This document shows positions 36,877 through 45,271 of a stretch of 64,000 bases of DNA, in pieces. Under the pieces are notes generated by a model that searched no databases, was not told the origin of the DNA, and saw nothing but the letters and a program-made list of their open reading frames with translations. Within the stretch, counting starts at the first letter, position 1. Each line of letters starts with the position of its first letter. Position numbers and translations under genes: made by a program. The DNA is from Clostridia bacterium. GTDB taxonomy: Bacteria; Bacillota; Clostridia; Christensenellales; DTU072. The stretch is from the NCBI GenBank assembly GCA_017403145.1, contig JAFQOO010000002.1, positions 126,408-190,407 on the forward strand, read 5' to 3'.

Positions 36877-36919
36877 TAGCCAATTTCAATAAATGTTAAA
36901 AACCTTGTAAATATGACAC

Positions 36920-36948
36920 TTGAATAATAGTTGAAAGTGGTTTATAAT
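36920..36948 (+). promoter_or_regulatory. Promoter of ribonuclease J
   Basis: TTGAAT (36920-36925), 17 bp, TATAAT (36943-36948). It is divergent from the serC promoter with less than 50 bp between the two -35 boxes. Confidence 0.8.
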
Positions 36949-37005
36949 ATAGAAAGTATAAAGTTTTTAAATAGATTAAGTAAATAGAATTAAGGAGAAA
37001 ATATT

Positions 37006-38652
37006 TTGGGAAAGAAAGCAAAATCAAAATTAAAAGTTATATTTTTAGGAGGAGTAGGGGAAATTGGTAAGAACATGACCGCACTTGAATATGGTGATGA
37101 TATTATTCTTATTGATTGTGGAATGACTTTTCCCGACCCCGAAATAAATCCCGGTGTAGATTATATTGTGCCGGATTATAGTTATTTGTTAGACAACAAG
37201 GAAAAAGTAAAGGCAATCTTTTTAACGCATGGACACGAGGACCATATAGGTGCGTTACCTACGTTTTTAAAGGATATACCTGTGCCGATATATGGTTCTA
37301 AGATATCAATAGCATTCGTTGACAATAAGCTTCGCAAGAATAACCAAGATGAAGCGGATGGTAGAGTCGTTGATGACGGAGACGTTATAGAAGTAGGTGC
37401 ATTCAAAGTTGAATTTATAGCAGTTACTCACTCCATTGCGGGTGCATTCGCATTGGCAATAGAAACCCCTTATGGAATGATATTCTATACGGGTGATTTC
37501 AAGATAGACCACACGCCTGTTGATGGTAGACATACTGATTTAACACGTATTGCCGAGCTAGGAAAGAAGGGTGTGTTGTTGATGATGCAAGATAGCACTA
37601 ACGTTGAGCGTGCAGGCTACACTATGAGTGAATCGCAAGTTGGCAAGAGCTTGGATAACATCTTTAACGATAATAGGAATAATCGTATAGTGATAGCCAC
37701 GTTTGCTTCCAACATACACCGCGTGCAACAAATTATTAACGTTGCAATAAAGTATGGTAGACGAGTAGCTTTTAGTGGTAGAAGTATGGAGTCTATGGTA
37801 GAGATAGCAAAGAAAATTAGAGCTATGAGCTATCCCGAAGATAGCATTATACCGCTAGACAAAATCAACGAAATACCCTACGATAGATTGTGTATAATAT
37901 CGACAGGAACGCAGGGCGAGCACGATAGCGCGCTTACACGTATGGCGTTTAACGACCACCGCAAAGTTGTAATAGGTGATAATGATACCGTTATTCTTTC
38001 TGCATCGCCAATTCCGGGTAATGAAAGAAGCATATATAAGGTTATAAATAATCTTGCTAAGCAAGGTGCTAAAGTTATTTACGAAAGCCTATACGAAGTC
38101 CACGCATCGGGACACGCGTGCAGAGAAGAGTTAAAGTTAATGCTTGCGTTGGTTAAACCCAAGTACTTTATTCCCGTGCACGGAGAGTATCGCCATTTAA
38201 AGAAGCATATTGAGCTTGCTGTGGAAATGGGTATTCCAAAACAAAGAACGTTGATACCCGAACTAGGTTTTTGTATAGACGTAAGCAAAAAAGGCCTACT
38301 CCAAGAAACTCCTGTAAAATGGGGTTCTACTATGGTTGTCGACGGACTTGAAACCGATTATGAACAAGTACTCGATAGAAGAAAAATTGCAGCAGAAGGT
38401 CTGGTAATAGCACTTGTAAAACTTGATAGTGCTCATCAAGATTCTCCCGTAGAAATAATTACCAAAGGAACAACGCTAGATGAAAAACTTTTGGACGAAT
38501 TGAAAGAAAGCCTAGAGTACAAAGCTAGCGGTGGTGATTTCTATGGAATGTATCGTGAAGATGCCGAGAAAGTTATTCGCAAAACGCTAACACGCATATT
38601 CTATTCTCGCATAAAGCGTTGTCCGTTAATCGTTCCTATAATCGTAGAGTAA
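37006..38652 (+). CDS. rnj: Ribonuclease J
   Basis: A metallo-beta-lactamase/beta-CASP exo- and endoribonuclease of the degradosome, involved in mRNA turnover and rRNA maturation in Bacillota. The 548 residues include FLGGVGEIGKNMTALEY, the zinc motif LTHGHEDHIGALP (H-x-H-x-D-H), YTGDFKIDHTPVDG, and the beta-CASP block (ATFASNIHRVQQI; ASGHACREELKLML; YFIPVHGEYRHL). The start is a TTG 8 bp after AAGGAG; no in-frame ATG fits. The stop overlaps the next gene's ATG as TAATG. No second rnj copy is seen, so J1/J2 cannot be assigned. Confidence 0.95.
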   Translation: MGKKAKSKLKVIFLGGVGEIGKNMTALEYGDDIILIDCGMTFPDPEINPGVDYIVPDYSYLLDNKEKVKAIFLTHGHEDHIGALPTFLKDIPVPIYGSKISIAFVDNKLRKNNQDEADGRVVDDGDVIEVGAFKVEFIAVTHSIAGAFALAIETPYGMIFYTGDFKIDHTPVDGRHTDLTRIAELGKKGVLLMMQDSTNVERAGYTMSESQVGKSLDNIFNDNRNNRIVIATFASNIHRVQQIINVAIKYGRRVAFSGRSMESMVEIAKKIRAMSYPEDSIIPLDKINEIPYDRLCIISTGTQGEHDSALTRMAFNDHRKVVIGDNDTVILSASPIPGNERSIYKVINNLAKQGAKVIYESLYEVHASGHACREELKLMLALVKPKYFIPVHGEYRHLKKHIELAVEMGIPKQRTLIPELGFCIDVSKKGLLQETPVKWGSTMVVDGLETDYEQVLDRRKIAAEGLVIALVKLDSAHQDSPVEIITKGTTLDEKLLDELKESLEYKASGGDFYGMYREDAEKVIRKTLTRIFYSRIKRCPLIVPIIVE

Positions 38653-39719
38653 TGAAAACCTATTTGATTTTTACAGATTTGCATAGAGCAGAGGTAGCTA
38701 CCGCCATAAAACAAAATATCAAGGCGGAGCTTCCTAATGCTAGGGTGGTTATAATTGATGATATGGATTTGCATGCCAATCCTATGCTAGATTTAATAGA
38801 ATCGCTTACGGTTTTCAAGGTAAATAAGGAAAAGAGGGAGGCTCGCAAAGAGGAAAAGAAGGCGGAAAGAAACGTTGACGAAATCCCGGCATTCAGCAAC
38901 GAATTTTTAGAAAAGGAAGAAAGCTATCAAGCGATGGTGGGGTACTTTAAAAAATTTACTCCGGACGTAATCATAACTATAGGATATGGTGCATTCCAAG
39001 AAGCAATAGCCACCCGCGACTATCTTGGTTCATCTGTCAAAATCGTTAATTATATTGATGACTATACTCTAAACAAGATGCTAGTAAGTCCCTATATGGA
39101 TGGATATATCGTAGAAAATCTTCCTATGAAAAAGCAACTGATGGCACTTGGTATCGAACCTAAAAAGATAGCCATTTCCGCACTAGCGATAGAGAATAAA
39201 TATTTTGATGAAGAAGAAATAGCAGGGAATTATAGGCTAGCGTTAAATCACTTACGTCCCACTATGCTATACGTTGCAAGGAATGATAGAATTGACCACA
39301 AGAAGAACGTAAATGCACTAAAGAAGTACGAAAATAAAGTAAATTTAATCATCTACTGTGGCTACAATAGGGAAAGTTATAAATATTGTCTAAAAGAAGG
39401 ATTGAATGCTTTCAACGAAGGTGTATCGCTACCTATGCTGTATAACAAGGCAGACGTTGTGTTCACTACGGGCAATAGTTACGATTTGAGTGTTGCGCGT
39501 GTGATGGGCAAGCTCCTTTGCGTAATGGATAGCGAGCTAACCCTAGAGCAAAGGAACCTTACCTATCTTAAAGACGTCGTAGTGGATTGTACCTCTAACG
39601 ATAATCTAAAAACATTTTTTAATACCTATCCAAGTAGCGAGCACCGCAGTTTATCGTTACGCGCTAAAGTCGTGGTTCACGCCAATATTTTGGGTGCGTT
39701 AGAGAAGATTTTGGGTTAG
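38652..39719 (+). CDS. GT-B-fold glycosyltransferase-like protein (UgtP/MGDG-synthase-like)
   Basis: 355 residues. The N-terminal half has a strand-loop start (TYLIFTDLHRAEVATAI), a highly charged insert (KEKREARKEEKKAERN, about 67-82) and FTPDVIITIGYGAFQEA. The middle section (VNYIDDYTLNKMLVSPYMDGYIV, MKKQLMALGIEPKKIAISAL) follows the acceptor-domain/hinge pattern of GT28-type lipid glycosyltransferases such as UgtP. The C-terminal half contains PMLYNKADVVFTTG, similar to donor-site helices. The usual N-terminal G-x-G-H is absent, so activity is uncertain. Start ATG 38652 is coupled to the ribonuclease J stop. It may act in membrane glycolipid synthesis. Confidence 0.6.
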   Translation: MKTYLIFTDLHRAEVATAIKQNIKAELPNARVVIIDDMDLHANPMLDLIESLTVFKVNKEKREARKEEKKAERNVDEIPAFSNEFLEKEESYQAMVGYFKKFTPDVIITIGYGAFQEAIATRDYLGSSVKIVNYIDDYTLNKMLVSPYMDGYIVENLPMKKQLMALGIEPKKIAISALAIENKYFDEEEIAGNYRLALNHLRPTMLYVARNDRIDHKKNVNALKKYENKVNLIIYCGYNRESYKYCLKEGLNAFNEGVSLPMLYNKADVVFTTGNSYDLSVARVMGKLLCVMDSELTLEQRNLTYLKDVVVDCTSNDNLKTFFNTYPSSEHRSLSLRAKVVVHANILGALEKILG

Positions 39720-40345
39720 TCTTCAAGCCTACCGCTTTCGAACATATGGGCTAAACGGGATTCCTTCATATCAGTTTGGGGAATCCATTTTTCTATTATA
39801 AGGAATGATAGTGCGTGCAAGGTGAATGCCACACCACAAGATAGCATTGTCCAACCAAAGTTATAGTTCAAGCTGATTTGTTCGTTGCCAATTTGAACTA
39901 ATAGGTTTGCAAGCAACATACCTATTACACTGCTTAGGAAAGAGTATTTACCATTGCGAGTAATCATAAATAGTAGTACACCGCTTACAAGAGCATATAC
40001 CCAGTTTGTGGTTGCAAAAAATTCGTTTCCTGTTAGATTTGCAATTCTTGTAACTGCATAAATCAAGCCACCGGTAATAAGACCAAGCGCCATAGCGACC
40101 ATGCTAGTAGAAATTTTACCAAGTATAAAGAAACAAACGAAAATACCTATATAGAATATCAAAGTACCGATGCTAAAACTAAAACCATTGGAATTTATAA
40201 CAGGTATAAAGTTTAAACCGATGACTAGTGCAAAGAATACTAGAGGTATTATCCAATTCATTCTAAAATCTTTTAGTATAGGTCTACCTAGTCCTACTAT
40301 AATCATTAAGGCAAGTATGCCTAAAATTATCATACTAATTAACAT
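39716..40345 (-). CDS. Hypothetical integral membrane protein
   Basis: 209 residues with about six membrane helices and a short acidic cytosolic tail (QTDMKESRLAHMFESGRLED). Family not recognised. SD AAAGGAG stands before the ATG. The gene converges on the glycosyltransferase gene and the two stop codons overlap by 4 bp, with no terminator between them. Confidence 0.75.
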   Translation of the reverse strand: MLISMIILGILALMIIVGLGRPILKDFRMNWIIPLVFFALVIGLNFIPVINSNGFSFSIGTLIFYIGIFVCFFILGKISTSMVAMALGLITGGLIYAVTRIANLTGNEFFATTNWVYALVSGVLLFMITRNGKYSFLSSVIGMLLANLLVQIGNEQISLNYNFGWTMLSCGVAFTLHALSFLIIEKWIPQTDMKESRLAHMFESGRLED

Positions 40346-40446
40346 ATAGAGTTTCTCCTTTAATTATTGGGCTTTGGTAAGCCTAGTTGTTATTGTGTAC
40401 GATTAAATAAAATTTATACTTGTTCTAAAACAAAAAGCAAAAATAC

Positions 40447-40475
40447 TTTAATCTACTAATTTTAAGTGGTATAAT
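40447..40475 (+). promoter_or_regulatory. GNAT promoter, positioned for a leaderless transcript
   Basis: TTTAAT (40447-40452, weak), 17 bp, TATAAT (40470-40475). Six bases separate it from the ATG at 40482 and there is no SD. Confidence 0.65.
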
Positions 40476-40481
40476 AAAAAT

Positions 40482-40973
40482 ATGATACAAGTAATACCTG
40501 TACGAAATGATGAAGTAATAATATTAGAAGAGCTTGCAAACGCAATTTGGCGCGAGTGTTATACCACGCTTTTAGGCATTGAGCAGGTGGAATATATGGT
40601 CAAGAAATTCCAATCAAAGGATGCCTTTGTCGAGCAAATTGATAGTGGATACGAATATTACTTTTTGGACGTAGATGGTGCAAAAGCCGGATATCTAGGA
40701 ATATGTCAAGAGGGGAACAAGTTGTTCCTATCCAAATTGTATTTAAAAGAGTCTTTTCACGGTATGGGACTTGCTCAAAAGGTGTTAAAAATAGTTGTTA
40801 ATATAGCTATAGAACGTGGTCTAGATAGCATATATTTAACGGTAAACAAAGGTAACGTAAAAGCGATAAGGGCATACGAGCGCTTTGGCTTTATAAAAAC
40901 CGATTCCATAGTAACGGATATAGGTAATGGTTTTGTTATGGATGACTTCGTTTATAGTTATCCTATTAAATAA
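40482..40973 (+). CDS. GNAT-family N-acetyltransferase
   Basis: 163 residues of the GCN5-related acetyltransferase fold. The acetyl-CoA pyrophosphate-binding loop is in ESFHGMGLAQKVLKIV (usual Q/R-x-x-G-x-G/A) and motif B is VNKGNVKAIRAYERFGFI. The N-terminal AIWRECYTTLLGIEQVEYMV is common in small-molecule GNATs. Acceptor unknown. It is a single-gene unit between its own promoter and a bidirectional terminator. Confidence 0.9.
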   Translation: MIQVIPVRNDEVIILEELANAIWRECYTTLLGIEQVEYMVKKFQSKDAFVEQIDSGYEYYFLDVDGAKAGYLGICQEGNKLFLSKLYLKESFHGMGLAQKVLKIVVNIAIERGLDSIYLTVNKGNVKAIRAYERFGFIKTDSIVTDIGNGFVMDDFVYSYPIK

Positions 40974-41000
40974 AAGGACGAGTCTAACAAAATGCAAAAT

Positions 41001-41034
41001 AAAAAACGTCGAAAGTGATTTTTCGACGTTTTTT
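41001..41034. terminator. Bidirectional terminator between GNAT gene and recR
   Basis: A 14-bp perfect stem (AAAAAACGTCGAAA / TTTCGACGTTTTTT) around a 6-nt loop, with T-runs in both directions. Confidence 0.93.
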
Positions 41035-41055
41035 TGTTTTGTGCGTAGTTAAAAT

Positions 41056-41637
41056 TTAGATTTCTTTACGGTCGTTGAGTGCTCTCGAAAGCGTCATTTC
41101 GTCGGCGTATTCTATTTCACTACCCATAGGTATTCCGCTTGCAAGACGAGTTACTTTTACTCCCAACGGTTTTAATAGTTGGGCAAGATAGGTAGCGGTC
41201 ATTTCACCACTAACGTCGGGGTTAGTGGCAAGTATAACTTCTTGTACACCATTTAGACGTGCTAAAAGTTCTTTAATACGTATTTGGTCTGCACCTATAC
41301 CTTTTTGGAAATCAAGGGCACCGTGTAGTACGTGATATAGACCATTATAAGTACCCATTTTTTCAAAAGCTTGAATATCGCGAGGTTGTTCAACTACACA
41401 AATAGTCTTTTTATCTGCATTTTTACAACGTTCGCAAACTTCTTGGTCGGTATAGTTACCACATTCTTCGCAAAAATGTATGGTATCCTTTGCTTCTTGA
41501 ATAGCTTCTATAAAATCGGCTACGTCCTCGTCTTTCATATCAATAAGATGGAATGCGTAACGAGTCGCAGTTTTTAAACCTACTGCGGGAAGCTTTCTAA
41601 ATGCAGCAATCAGTTTTGATAGAGCTTCCGGTTGCAT
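41056..41637 (-). CDS. recR: Recombination mediator RecR
   Basis: A 193-residue ring-forming protein that loads RecA with RecO and RecF at gaps. Order of domains: helix-hairpin-helix (LIAAFRKLPAVGLKTATRYA), four-Cys zinc finger (FCEECGNYTDQEVCERCKN), and Toprim (TICVVEQPRDIQAFEKMGTY; ATNPDVSGEMTATYLAQLLK). ATG 41637, two bases after the ybaB stop, is preferred to an in-frame GTG at 41670, because that GTG would put 11 non-family residues ahead of the conserved start. The gene is the last of galT-dnaX-ybaB-recR; dnaX-ybaB-recR is the classic Bacillota order. Confidence 0.95.
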   Translation of the reverse strand: MQPEALSKLIAAFRKLPAVGLKTATRYAFHLIDMKDEDVADFIEAIQEAKDTIHFCEECGNYTDQEVCERCKNADKKTICVVEQPRDIQAFEKMGTYNGLYHVLHGALDFQKGIGADQIRIKELLARLNGVQEVILATNPDVSGEMTATYLAQLLKPLGVKVTRLASGIPMGSEIEYADEMTLSRALNDRKEI

Positions 41638-41638
41638 T

Positions 41639-41992
41639 TTAGAACAATCCTCCAAGACCACCTGCACCACCTGTTAGCGGTCCCATAACTCTTTGTTGTT
41701 CCTCTTCAACAAGCTTCATTGCTTCGTTAAAAGCGGCAATAATCATATCTTCAAGCATTTCTACGTCGTCGGGGTCAACTGCTTCGGGCTTAATTTTTAT
41801 GGAAGTTAAAGTTCTATCACAACCCATAACTACTTCAACCATACCGCCGGCGGAAGTAGCAACTACTTCGCTTTCGGCAAGCTCTTTTTGTGCTTCGGCT
41901 AGTTGTTTTTGCATTTGTTGTGCTTGGCGCATTAGTTGTTGCATATTATTGCCACCGCCAAAGCCACCGCCGTATCCGTTAAATTTTGCCAT
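41639..41992 (-). CDS. ybaB: YbaB/EbfC nucleoid-associated protein
   Basis: A 117-residue DNA-binding dimer of the YbaB/EbfC family. The N-terminus is Gly-rich (MAKFNGYGGGFGGGNNMQQL), followed by the coiled-coil MRQAQQMQKQLAEAQKELAE and the beta core VATSAGGMVEVVMGCD. The last residues are again Gly-rich. It lies between dnaX and recR as in most bacteria and has an AGGT-type SD. Confidence 0.94.
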   Translation of the reverse strand: MAKFNGYGGGFGGGNNMQQLMRQAQQMQKQLAEAQKELAESEVVATSAGGMVEVVMGCDRTLTSIKIKPEAVDPDDVEMLEDMIIAAFNEAMKLVEEEQQRVMGPLTGGAGGLGGLF

Positions 41993-42033
41993 ATATTACC
42001 TCCAAATTACTATATGCGTTAAATCCGCATTCG

Positions 42034-43656
42034 TTATTTATTTTTATTTTCAAATTTTGGTCCAAATACGTCAAGTAATTTTACCATTTGTTCATCGTTA
42101 ACCTTTTTACCAACGCTTTTTGCATTAACTACTTGGAATTGATAGTCGGCATCTTCCGTAACTTCTCTTAGTGAATTTTCACATAAGCTTTGGTTTTCGG
42201 TGCCATCGAATAGGGATAGCGTTGCGTTGTCGTCAATATAGAAAGTTAAAGTTTTGCCACTCAATGAAAAGTTGTTTTGTTTGCTAAGCGCTCTATACAA
42301 CATTATTTGGTCTTTTTCACGTAGAGCAGTTATTAGTAGACCAACGACCATTTTTGCATTTTCATCAACTCTCTTTTGTTTTGGAGCCTCTTCAAAAACG
42401 GTTGCAGAACTATCTTTAGTAGCAAATTTTGATAGGGTATCTTCTATTTTGCTTTTAGAAATAGTCGGTTGTGATACTTGCGTAGGCATTACCGTATTGC
42501 CGGTTAGAACCCCACGACGAATTATCTTTTCTAGCTCGTTAACACGTGCGGTTAAGGCATCGTTACTTAGTTCGGTTTTAAGTTCACTCGCTTTAACGAG
42601 TAAAGCTTCAAAAACAATTCTAGGTTGGGTAGTGTAACGAAGGTTTTGTTCGCTAGTTGCAAGTATATCCATAACTCTTGCAATTTGATAGTTTTCGTGT
42701 TCGTCGCCAAGTACTTTTACTAGACTATGCTCTTTTTGATTAAAGCCACATTTCCAAGAAGGTAAATTTTTAACGGTAATCAGGTTGCGGAAAAATTCAG
42801 CAAGTTCCTTGTTTAGAGTGGTAAGCCCTTTGCCTTTAGCATATACTTCCTCGGTTTTTGCAATAACGGTTGCAGTATCACCGCTTAGAATGGCTTTTGC
42901 GAGAGTGTATAAAGTATCAAAGTCGCTTGCGCCTAATACTTCCAATACGTCTTCGTATTTTAGACCATTGGGGCTATAGCTTATGCACATATCGGCAAGG
43001 GAAAGTGTATCACGTACGCTACCTTGTCCGTGAAGGGCAAGTTGCTCTAATGCTTGGACGTCGTAAGGATAGTTTTCTTCATCAAAAATGGATTTTAGTA
43101 ACTCAACCAACTCATCTTGGGAAACCAATCTAAAATCAAAACGCATACAACGAGATAGAATGGTTTGGGGGAGTTTATGCACTTCGGTCGTTGCAAGAAT
43201 AAATATTACGTGAGATGGTGGTTCTTCGAGGGTTTTAAGAAGTGCGTTAAAAGCACCTATAGAAAGCATATGAACTTCGTCGATTATAAATACTCTATAT
43301 TTGCCGATTGTAGGTTGAAAATGTACGCTTTCTTTGAGGTCGCGGATTTCGTCAACACCATTGTTAGAGGCGGCGTCCATTTCTATAATATCAACGTTAT
43401 TGTTGCTAAGTAAACCTTTACATACCGCGCATTTACCACAAGGAGAGCCATTTACGGGCGAAAGGCAATTTACCGCACGTGCGAAAATCTTGGCACTTGA
43501 GGTTTTACCCGTTCCGCGAGTACCCGTAAATAGATATGCGTGTCCGAGGGTGTCCGTTTTTATTTGGTTGATAAGGGTGGTAACAATATGGTTTTGTCCT
43601 ATAACCTTATCCCACGTTGATGGACGATATTTGCGATATAGAGAAGTGTGTGCCAT
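42034..43656 (-). CDS. dnaX: DNA polymerase III subunits gamma/tau
   Basis: The clamp-loader ATPase. The 540 residues have Walker A GTRGTGKTSSAKIFARA, the four-Cys zinc module (CLSPVNGSPCGKCAVC), Walker B FIIDEVHMLS, sensor LATTEVHKLPQTILSRCMRF with the SRC Arg finger, and domain III up to about residue 360. The C-terminal part (about 390-540) is low-complexity and then a small domain, consistent with a tau-like tail. The ATG overlaps the galT stop (TAATG), so this replication gene appears translationally coupled to a sugar gene. Confidence 0.96.
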   Translation of the reverse strand: MAHTSLYRKYRPSTWDKVIGQNHIVTTLINQIKTDTLGHAYLFTGTRGTGKTSSAKIFARAVNCLSPVNGSPCGKCAVCKGLLSNNNVDIIEMDAASNNGVDEIRDLKESVHFQPTIGKYRVFIIDEVHMLSIGAFNALLKTLEEPPSHVIFILATTEVHKLPQTILSRCMRFDFRLVSQDELVELLKSIFDEENYPYDVQALEQLALHGQGSVRDTLSLADMCISYSPNGLKYEDVLEVLGASDFDTLYTLAKAILSGDTATVIAKTEEVYAKGKGLTTLNKELAEFFRNLITVKNLPSWKCGFNQKEHSLVKVLGDEHENYQIARVMDILATSEQNLRYTTQPRIVFEALLVKASELKTELSNDALTARVNELEKIIRRGVLTGNTVMPTQVSQPTISKSKIEDTLSKFATKDSSATVFEEAPKQKRVDENAKMVVGLLITALREKDQIMLYRALSKQNNFSLSGKTLTFYIDDNATLSLFDGTENQSLCENSLREVTEDADYQFQVVNAKSVGKKVNDEQMVKLLDVFGPKFENKNK

Positions 43657-45185
43657 TATGCGTTAATCTCCAAACTATTAAGGAATTTTTCAAATGCTTG
43701 TTGACCTACTTCGGTGTTTTTAAATACTGCGGTACATTCCAAAATCTTTACGCAGGTATTGTTTACGTAGTTTACAACAGCCTTTTCTGCATCGTCGTTT
43801 GAAAGGGTGGTTCCGCAGTCGTTTGCTAGTTGAATTATCATACCCAAGTGTTTTGATAGAGGATGCTTTTCATCGCTTAGTTCAACAAAATTCAAGGGAG
43901 TTTTTCCTGTCATTATATCTACTATTTGGGTGATTTCGCTTGCTAATCTGCCGGGGAGAATAAACGTACCCATTGCTTCGATTAAGCCGATACCTTCCTT
44001 TTTGATATTATGCATATCTTCGGTGGGGTGGTATATACCGTAAGGATGAGCTTCGTCGGTGCGGTTGTTGCGTAAAATCAAATATAAGCAATAATCACCG
44101 TTTTCGATTGTAGCTATGGGGGTAATAGTATTATGAGGAGCATCGGTATGGGCTATAACGCCAACGTTTTCGTCGGTATAATTTCTCCAAGATGCAAGTA
44201 TTTTTTGTGCAACAGCTTCAATATCTTTTCTGTTAGTGCCGGAAAGTTTAATAACGCTATTGTACCAGTCAAGTATTCCAATATTTACGCTGGGATATTC
44301 GTTGGTAGCAAAAGCTTTTCTAACAGGGCGGGTGAACATAGGTAATACTTTTTTACCGCCTTGATAATGTTCGTGTGCTAGTATAGAACCGCCAACGATG
44401 GGTAAATCGGCGTTAGAACCCATAAAATAATGGGGGAATAGTTCTACGAAATCAAGTAGTCTTGTAAAAGTTTTGGGAGTGATAGACATCGGTTGATGGT
44501 TTTCACTAACAGCTATACAATGGTTGTCAAAATAAACGTAAGGAGAGTATTGCATAAACCAGGGTTCGTCGTTTAGGAACATTGGGATTATGCGGATGGT
44601 CTCGCGAGCAGGATGACGATAGGAACCTTCAAAGCCCAAGTTTTCTAAGCAAAGCATACATTTGGGGTATTTGGTTTGGGGCATACTTCTTTCTAGTGCA
44701 ACTTGTTCGTTGGATTTTTCGGGCTTAGAAAGATTTATCGTGATAGTAAGATTTCCGTTAGGGCATTCTGCGGTCCATTTGATATTCTTTTTAATATCGG
44801 GCATACGGATATAATTGCTATTTACGGAAAGTTCGTTTAGATAATTTGTAGCGGCTTCTATTCCGTTATTGCGAACCAATGAATCAAAATTTGACATTAC
44901 TACACTGGGGCTGGGCATAACTAAACCGATGATTTTGGTTTCGTATAGTAGCTTTGCCTTGGGGTCTGCAAGACCTTGTTCTACTGCATAATCTACTATT
45001 TTATCTATGATTTCGGTTTGGAAATCGGGCAAAGTTTCATCGGGTGTAGTGGGCTCGGTCAACTTTAATTCAGCGAGTAATCTATTGTGAGCATAAACTG
45101 CATCGTAATAGTTAAGACCTAACTTTTCTTTAGCATAGGCAACGAGGTTAGCAACGTGTTTAGTAATGTTAGTTTTGTTTGACAT
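43656..45185 (-). CDS. galT: UDP-glucose--hexose-1-phosphate uridylyltransferase, class II
   Basis: Transfers UMP between UDP-glucose and galactose-1-phosphate in the Leloir pathway. The 509 residues match the Bacillota-type (GalT class II) enzymes, not the shorter E. coli form. Marks include KYPKCMLCLENLGFEGSYRH, YSPYVYFDNHCIAVSENHQP and GGSILAHEHYQGGKKVLPMF, where the H-x-H neighbourhood corresponds to the catalytic region. The gene is divergent from galK across an 86-bp gap, so galactose use is split between two transcripts. No galE is in the window. Confidence 0.95.
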   Translation of the reverse strand: MSNKTNITKHVANLVAYAKEKLGLNYYDAVYAHNRLLAELKLTEPTTPDETLPDFQTEIIDKIVDYAVEQGLADPKAKLLYETKIIGLVMPSPSVVMSNFDSLVRNNGIEAATNYLNELSVNSNYIRMPDIKKNIKWTAECPNGNLTITINLSKPEKSNEQVALERSMPQTKYPKCMLCLENLGFEGSYRHPARETIRIIPMFLNDEPWFMQYSPYVYFDNHCIAVSENHQPMSITPKTFTRLLDFVELFPHYFMGSNADLPIVGGSILAHEHYQGGKKVLPMFTRPVRKAFATNEYPSVNIGILDWYNSVIKLSGTNRKDIEAVAQKILASWRNYTDENVGVIAHTDAPHNTITPIATIENGDYCLYLILRNNRTDEAHPYGIYHPTEDMHNIKKEGIGLIEAMGTFILPGRLASEITQIVDIMTGKTPLNFVELSDEKHPLSKHLGMIIQLANDCGTTLSNDDAEKAVVNYVNNTCVKILECTAVFKNTEVGQQAFEKFLNSLEINA

Positions 45186-45207
45186 AATTAAATCCTTAAA
45201 ATTATCG

Positions 45208-45236
45208 TTTACTTATTAAAATATATGTGTTATAAT
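45208..45236 (+). promoter_or_regulatory. Promoter of galK-lgt-pncB
   Basis: TTTACT (45208-45213), 17 bp, TATAAT (45231-45236), in the divergent galT-galK gap. No clear operator dyad is seen. Confidence 0.75.
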
Positions 45237-45271
45237 TACACTATCCTATATTATACACGGAGAACACGATT

